Assembly: GCF_003667505.1 (NCBI RefSeq)
Contig: NZ_RCVJ01000078.1
Span: forward strand, 1 to 64,000
Reading direction: 5' to 3'
Source: Micromonospora sp. BL4
GTDB taxonomy: Bacteria; Actinomycetota; Actinomycetes; Mycobacteriales; Micromonosporaceae
Length of the DNA: 64,000 bases
The stretch's first letter is position 1; the number at the start of each line of letters is the position of its first letter. The notes beneath the pieces were generated by a model. That model did no database searches and was not told the DNA's origin. It saw nothing but the letters and a program-made list of their open reading frames with translations. Below are positions 59,627-64,000 of this stretch, one piece after another. Made by a program: the position numbers and the translations under genes.

Positions 59627-59887
59627 TTACTCGTAGAAGCATCCGGCGTGCAGGGCGTCCGCGAACAGTTGCCAGGTCGGTTGTGCCGGGAGAGGGTGGC
59701 CGGCGCGCTTCTGGAGACGGCTTCGATCCTGTAGATACGCCGCGCATGCCTCCAGGTAGCGGTCGGTGGTCATGTTCTCGACGGCGTCTGGATCGCGGGC
59801 GACATCGTCGGCTATCCACCGAAGCCACGTAACCAGGTCGTCCAGGCTCTCGACGCGCTTCCGCGGGCGAGTGTCGTCCTCGGTCAT
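59627..59887 (-). CDS. DUF7660-like small protein
   Basis: An 86-residue helical acidic protein: LDDLVTWLRWIADDVARDPD and the C-terminal PTWQLFADALHAGCFYE resemble the DUF7660 family of unknown function, common as orphan genes in actinobacteria. A GGGAAGGCGG ribosome site precedes the ATG at 59887; the frame runs open upstream but that part is antisense to the decarboxylase gene. The 197 nt after it and 226 nt before it contain no clear gene. Confidence 0.75.
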   Translation of the reverse strand: MTEDDTRPRKRVESLDDLVTWLRWIADDVARDPDAVENMTTDRYLEACAAYLQDRSRLQKRAGHPLPAQPTWQLFADALHAGCFYE

Positions 59888-60100
59888 TGCCGCCTTCCCT
59901 GTCTCCGTCAGTCCGCGGTCTGCGCGACGCGCGCCGCTCGGTGCCGAGCGTGTGACCGCTCGGCGTTCCTTGATGCTCCCCGGTGCTTCCGTGATCCGCT
60001 GAGGGCTTGGCAAAGGCAGGAGGCGGCCGTCGAGACGTCGGCCACGCTCTGGGGACGAGCGGGGCGGCGGCGTGGGCGAACGCCAGGACATGATCCAAAC

Positions 60101-60106
60101 TATCCT
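60101..60106 (+). promoter_or_regulatory. Leaderless -10 box for the PLP decarboxylase
   Basis: TATCCT, 7 nt before the ATG at 60114; it supports that start over the GTG at 60072 and ATG at 60090. Confidence 0.5.
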
Positions 60107-60113
60107 CCGGGTC

Positions 60114-61622
60114 ATGACTTCGATCTCACCCGACGGGCGCGGCGTCGACTCGGCCCTGGACCCGTCGGCGGAGCAGATCCGGGACATGGGTGGCCGCGCC
60201 GTCGAGTGGATCGCGGCCCACCATGACTCGATCCGGGACCTGCCGATCAGCCCGCGCACCTCCGCTGCCGTGTTGAAGGAGCTGCTCACAGAGCCGCTGC
60301 CCGCCGAGGGCCGTGACTTCGCGGACCTGCTGCGGGTCTTCCGAGAGGTGGTCGTGCCCGGCAGCCGGCACAACGGGCATCCCCGCTTCTTCGGGTACGT
60401 CTCGGCGCCGGGTTCCGCCGTCGCCGCGGTGGCCGACCTCCTCGCGTCGACGCTGAACGCGAATGTGGTCGCGTGGCGGTCGGCACCGGCTCCGACCGAG
60501 CTGGAGCACGTGGCCATCGACTGGATCAAGGAGGCCCTCGGCTGTGACCCGGGTGCCGGAGGCCTTTTCATGAGTGGTGGCTCGATGGCCAACTTCACCG
60601 CGCTCGCCGCCGCCCGACACCGCCACTGCGGCGACGCGGTCGCCACCCACGGTATGGCCGCCCACCCGGCGCCGCTGCGCGTCTACGCCTCCACCGAGAC
60701 CCACCACTCGATCCACAAGGCTGCCGCGCTGCTCGGTATCGGGCGGACCAACGTCCGCGAGATTCCGGTCGACGCCCATTTCCGAATGGACGTCGACGCC
60801 CTCGTCAGCGCCATCGCGGAGGACCGGGCCGCCGGTGCGGAACCGTTCTGTGTGGTGGCGAACGCCGGCACCGTCGTCACCGGCGCGGTCGATCCGCTGG
60901 CCGACATCGCGGTGGTCGCACGGGAGCACGGGCTCTGGATGCACGTCGACGCGTGCTACGGCGGCTTCGCGCGGCTCGCCCCCTCGGCCCGGCCGCTCTT
61001 CGACGGCTTGTCGGAGGCCGATTCGATCTCCCTCGACCCGCACAAGTGGCTCTACCTGCCTGCGGACTGCGGCTGCCTCATCTACCGCGACCCCGAGGCG
61101 GCACGGCCCGCTTTCAGCATGGACGCCCACTACACCCGGGTCATGGAGACCGAACCGGCCGAGGCCTTCGCCTTCTGGGACTACGGCCCCGACCTGTCCC
61201 GGCGATTCCGGGCGCTCAAGGTCTGGATGACGCTGGCACACGCCGGTTCGCAGACTGTCAGCGATGCGATCGAGAGCAACCTCGACTGCGCCCGTCACCT
61301 GGCCGAGCTCGTCACCGACAGTGTCGACTTCGAGCTGCTCGCCCCGGTCGAACTTTCCATCTTCTGCTTCCGTTACCTGCCTCCGGGCGCGCGAGCCGGC
61401 TCGCGCTCGCAGGCCGATGAGGAGCACCTCGACCGCCTCAACGAACGGATCATGGTGACGCTGCAGCAGGCCGGCAGCTCGTACGTGTCGAACGCGACCA
61501 TCAACGGCCGCTTCGCGCTGCGCGGATGCGTGGTCAACTACCGCACCACCCGGCGTGACATGCAGATCCTGCTCGACGACGTGCGCCGCGCCGCCGCGCA
61601 GGCGATCGAGGAGATGCGCTGA
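60114..61622 (+). CDS. PLP-dependent amino acid decarboxylase family protein
   Basis: A 502-residue group II decarboxylase relative (glutamate/aromatic-amino-acid type). The PLP lysine is in SISLDPHKWLYLPADCGCLI, the Asp contact in HVDACYGGFARLAP, and the phosphate-binding SGGSMANFTAL lies near residue 157. Possible products are amines such as tyramine, tryptamine or GABA; an aspartate or valine-type decarboxylase is equally possible. The gene stands alone. Confidence 0.9.
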   Translation: MTSISPDGRGVDSALDPSAEQIRDMGGRAVEWIAAHHDSIRDLPISPRTSAAVLKELLTEPLPAEGRDFADLLRVFREVVVPGSRHNGHPRFFGYVSAPGSAVAAVADLLASTLNANVVAWRSAPAPTELEHVAIDWIKEALGCDPGAGGLFMSGGSMANFTALAAARHRHCGDAVATHGMAAHPAPLRVYASTETHHSIHKAAALLGIGRTNVREIPVDAHFRMDVDALVSAIAEDRAAGAEPFCVVANAGTVVTGAVDPLADIAVVAREHGLWMHVDACYGGFARLAPSARPLFDGLSEADSISLDPHKWLYLPADCGCLIYRDPEAARPAFSMDAHYTRVMETEPAEAFAFWDYGPDLSRRFRALKVWMTLAHAGSQTVSDAIESNLDCARHLAELVTDSVDFELLAPVELSIFCFRYLPPGARAGSRSQADEEHLDRLNERIMVTLQQAGSSYVSNATINGRFALRGCVVNYRTTRRDMQILLDDVRRAAAQAIEEMR

Positions 61623-61637
61623 CGCCACGACCTCGGC

Positions 61638-62246
61638 TCAGCCCTCGGCTGCGGTCGCCGCGATGGCGGCGTGCGGCCGATGAGTGTCGTCGCTGAGCCG
61701 CGGCAGGCGCTCGACTTCCGTGAAGCCGGCTCGCGTCAGTCGCTCGGAGACCTCGTCGAGGGGCCAGCGATAGGCGGTCGCGACCTTGTGATCGAAGGCG
61801 TCGACCTCGTCGCCGACGAAGAGACCGAGCACCAGCGTTCCGGACGGGGCCATGGCTCGCCGGAACCGGGTGAGCACGCCGTCGAACTGCTGCGGCGGTA
61901 GGTGGATCAACGAGTACCAGGCCAGGATGCCGGTGACGGAGTGGTCGGGGATGTCCAGGTCGTCCATCGACCCGAGTTGGTACCTGCCGCTCGGGTGGGT
62001 CGCGCGCGCGTGGGCGATGAACTCGGGGACCATGTCGACACCCGTTGCGTCGACGCCCAGGGAACGAAGGTAATCGGTGATGTGGCCAGGCCCGCAGCCG
62101 AGGTCGAGCACCGTGCCAGGTCGGCCCGCCAGATGTCGCGCGATGAAGGCGAGGTCGTCGGCGTGCACCTGCTGGCTCGTGCCGAACAGTTCGATGTAGA
62201 GCTCCGCGACGGAGGCGTACGCCTGCCGGACCTGTTCCAGTTTCAC
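61638..62246 (-). CDS. Class I SAM-dependent methyltransferase
   Basis: A 202-residue methyltransferase: motif I is TVLDLGCGPGHITDYLRSLG and the acidic contact is in VDATGVDMVPEF. The opening KLEQVRQAYASVAELYIELF is common in actinobacterial members. The GTG at 62246 follows a perfect TATAGT -10 box by 6 nt, so it is leaderless. The open frame continues upstream into a separate cupin remnant, which is not part of this gene. Confidence 0.9.
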   Translation of the reverse strand: MKLEQVRQAYASVAELYIELFGTSQQVHADDLAFIARHLAGRPGTVLDLGCGPGHITDYLRSLGVDATGVDMVPEFIAHARATHPSGRYQLGSMDDLDIPDHSVTGILAWYSLIHLPPQQFDGVLTRFRRAMAPSGTLVLGLFVGDEVDAFDHKVATAYRWPLDEVSERLTRAGFTEVERLPRLSDDTHRPHAAIAATAAEG

Positions 62247-62252
62247 CGCCTG

Positions 62253-62258
62253 ACTATA
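62253..62258 (-). promoter_or_regulatory. Leaderless -10 box for the methyltransferase
   Basis: TATAGT on the minus strand, 6 nt before the GTG at 62246; the best consensus match of the series. Confidence 0.65.
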
Positions 62259-62297
62259 AGAGCTCTCGGATCGGGCAGAGCCGACTATCGCGGGCTC

Positions 62298-62456
62298 ACG
62301 ACGGTCAGCAAGGACGGCCGAGTCCTCGACCGCGGCCAGGGCGTGCCGCTGGGGCGGGATCGTGACGTGATCGCCGTCCCTGCCCTCCCACTCCTCGGTC
62401 GAGGTGGCGAGGCGGACGTGGCCGCGTAGCACCAGCAAGGTCGCCTCGCCCGGGCT
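62298..62456 (-). pseudogene. Fragment of a cupin gene
   Basis: About 53 residues resemble the middle of a small cupin (SPGEATLLVLRGHVRLATST, then VTIPPQRHALAAVEDSAVLA). Its 5' end is absent and it is cut off just before the methyltransferase promoter. Interpreted as the scar of a deleted gene. Confidence 0.5.
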
Positions 62457-62583
62457 GCCGCGGTGCGAACGGGCTGACCCGCGAAGACGGCACGTGGAAG
62501 CAGGACGACTGCCGAGGATCAGGCCCCACCCAGGGAGAAGGTGGGGCCTGACGATGCGCACAAGCCGAGCGGGGAACTCCGCG

Positions 62584-62715
62584 TCACAGTTCCTTGAGCA
62601 GGTGGTACTGGGAACCCGCCCGGCTGCACTGGTAGTTGCGGTCCGTCTGCGGGCGCAGGAAGCCCGCGTGGAATACGCAGGCGCTGGGACTTCTGCTTCT
62701 CGTTCCGCCTGGCAT
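62584..62715 (-). CDS. Possible 43-aa peptide
   Basis: ATG 62715 is preceded by GGAGACTGAAG, and the frame encodes 43 residues: a Ser/Arg-rich start (PGGTRSRSPSACVFHAGFLR) and a C-terminal half containing YQCSRAGSQYHLLKEL. Two cysteines are 20 residues apart. No homologue is recalled; it might be a small secreted or modified peptide, or chance. Nothing else is identifiable in 62716-62948. Confidence 0.35.
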   Translation of the reverse strand: MPGGTRSRSPSACVFHAGFLRPQTDRNYQCSRAGSQYHLLKEL

Positions 62716-62948
62716 CTTCAGTCTCCGTTCTCCTGGTGCATTGCTTGCGTGAATGCGCCGGCGACCCCGGGCCCGAGCGCAGCCGCGCACCCCCGTCTGT
62801 CTCGTACGGATGCCACGGTCTCCCTCCCAGGTGCCTTGGTTGGCTACTGATGTCGCAGTCTCCCAGCAGGATGTTGGCTCGATGTTGGCCGAAGTGCGGA
62901 GGACGTCACCGGCTCTCGCGTCAGCGACCGAGGATCTCGACGCAGGCG

Positions 62949-64000
62949 CTACGCCGGCGACTGTCCTGCGGTGGTGTCGGAGAGCAACTCGGACAGCCGC
63001 GCGCGCATCTCGTCGAGGCGACGGTCGCCCAGGGGTTCGAGGATCGTGACGGCTTCCTGCAGGGCTGCGACGGCGGCCGGAAGGTCCCGTCGGGCTGCGG
63101 CGACATCGGAGCATCCGTGCAGCGCCCAGGCTTCCCGCATACGGTCGCCGGTGCTCCGGGCCAGCCGGACCGCTGTGTCGTAGTGGTGTCCGGCCTGATC
63201 AAGGTTGTTCTGAAGGAGGTGCAGCCGGCCGAGATTGGTGTGGACGCTCGCCGACAGCCAGTCCCGGTTGCCGGACCGCTCGGCGGCCGACAACGCCGAC
63301 GTGTAGGCGTCGAGTGCCTCCTGCTGGCGGTTGGCGCGTCGGTGCAGGTAGCCAAGGTTGAGTTCGACCTTGAAGGTGAGATCGGGGTCGTTCAGCCGGG
63401 TCGCGAGATCCCGCGCCCGCAGCAGCGGGGGAGTGCCTCGTCAAGCTCTCCGCTGTCAGCCAGCATCGCACCCAGGCTCGCCTCGACGTCGGCCCTGCCG
63501 GCCGGGTCGCCGCTGTGCCCGAAGAGTGCGATGGCGCGCTCGTACGCGGCGCGGGCCTCGGTACGTTGCAGCAGAAGGCTGTGTGCGACGCCCAGGCTTC
63601 CACGCAGGATGGCCTCGCCGGTGCTGCTGCCGGCCAGGACGGCGGAACGGATGCCCTGCTCGATCACGGCGATCCAGGTGTCGCGGGGCGCCCGGCGTTG
63701 CAGCCAGCCGCGTATGTTGACGGCGAGGGGCCAGGCCAGATCAGGGTGGGTCCGGACGTGCTGGGCGATCAGCCCGATGATCGTGTCGGCCTCCGTGTCG
63801 ACCCAGCTCACAGCTGCGACCGTCTCGGTCAGGTCCGGCAGGAAGAGATACCGCGGGTCGGGGACGGCAGCACCGTCAGCTCCGCCTGCCGTGGGCCGGA
63901 TGCGGTGCTGTGCTTGGCGGGTTGCGTGCCCGTACCAGCGGAGCAGTTCCCGTTCGGCGGCCGCGCGATCGGTCGAGGTGTCTTCGAGCTGGCCCTGCTG
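62949..64000 (-). pseudogene. TPR-containing regulator, partial and frameshifted
   Basis: The gene runs leftward from beyond the window edge, so its N-terminal part is missing. The visible part is a chain of tetratricopeptide repeats (RAAYERAIALFGHSGDPAGR; LQNNLDQAGHHYDTAVRLAR), as in the C-terminal half of AfsR/NB-ARC-type regulators. At the G run 63427-63431 (CCCCC on the coding strand) the frame shifts: the upstream frame reads SGELDEALP and the downstream frame continues LLRARDLATRL. One extra C would restore it. Either a pseudogene or a sequencing error. Confidence 0.7.

Noticed and set aside
59888-60646. Extending the DUF7660-like gene to a 339-residue protein.
   Set aside because: The extension is antisense to the decarboxylase gene; a ribosome site precedes the internal ATG at 59887.
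1-64000. tRNA, rRNA, CRISPR arrays, complete transposases.
   Set aside because: None could be recognised: no cloverleaf-like elements, no regularly spaced repeats and no transposase or integrase motifs.

Overview
The window is very GC-rich, with abundant GTG starts and a long run of genes that look leaderless. It carries the actinobacterial block pafB-pafC-tatA-tatC, with helY nearby. Together these point to a high-GC actinobacterium, most likely Micromonospora or a close relative in the Micromonosporaceae (inference from gene content and style, not from a marker gene). No rRNA, tRNA, CRISPR array or complete insertion sequence was seen.

Region 1 (1-12.6 kb) is conserved chromosomal housekeeping: a DUF3866 protein, a cation diffusion facilitator, the WYL regulators PafB and PafC, a small membrane protein, TatA and TatC, a diacylglycerol-kinase-like lipid kinase, an EamA/RhtA exporter, a small ribbon-helix-helix/PIN toxin-antitoxin pair, a HAD phosphatase and the large RNA helicase HelY. 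Region 2 (12.7-21 kb) holds an MHYT membrane sensor, a PadR/permease pair, a leftward stress group (two STAS proteins, a GlsB/YeaQ-type membrane protein, a BON protein), a response regulator-histidine kinase-GerMN lipoprotein operon, and a DUF998 membrane protein.

Region 3 (21-33.7 kb) is made of regulator-plus-target cassettes. They include a NarL-type two-component system facing a carboxymuconolactone-decarboxylase-like protein, DUF6220 protein and membrane-fused multicopper oxidase; MFS pumps, one with its own MarR regulator; methyltransferases; an acetyltransferase; an XRE-cupin regulator; and a TetR regulator. Several intergenic regions carry clear palindromes that look like autoregulatory operators.

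Region 4 (33.7-39.8 kb) is the most unusual part: a tight three-gene leftward operon encoding large proteins (560, 521 and 925 aa) that I cannot assign to any characterised system. It has its own leaderless promoter and is bounded downstream by a strong hairpin terminator. Region 5 (39.9-50 kb) has ArsR and HxlR regulators, a FrnE-like DsbA protein, a membrane M48 peptidase with an extra sensor-like C-terminal domain, a CrtC/AttH-like lipocalin protein, an epimerase, a MocR regulator with its cupin neighbour, and an ECF41-type sigma factor.

Region 6 (50-56 kb) appears to hold two sigma-factor regulons. Two back-to-back ECF41-type promoters form a 30-bp inverted repeat between a small membrane protein and a CopC gene. 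A DUF6069-DGPF-ECF42-dihydrofolate-reductase-like operon has a matching ECF42-type promoter. Region 7 (56-64 kb) is patchy and decayed: a frameshifted aminoglycoside-phosphotransferase-like gene, a DHFR-like remnant, a cupin remnant and a frameshifted TPR regulator lie among a SLATT-like membrane protein, small orphan genes, a PLP decarboxylase and a methyltransferase.
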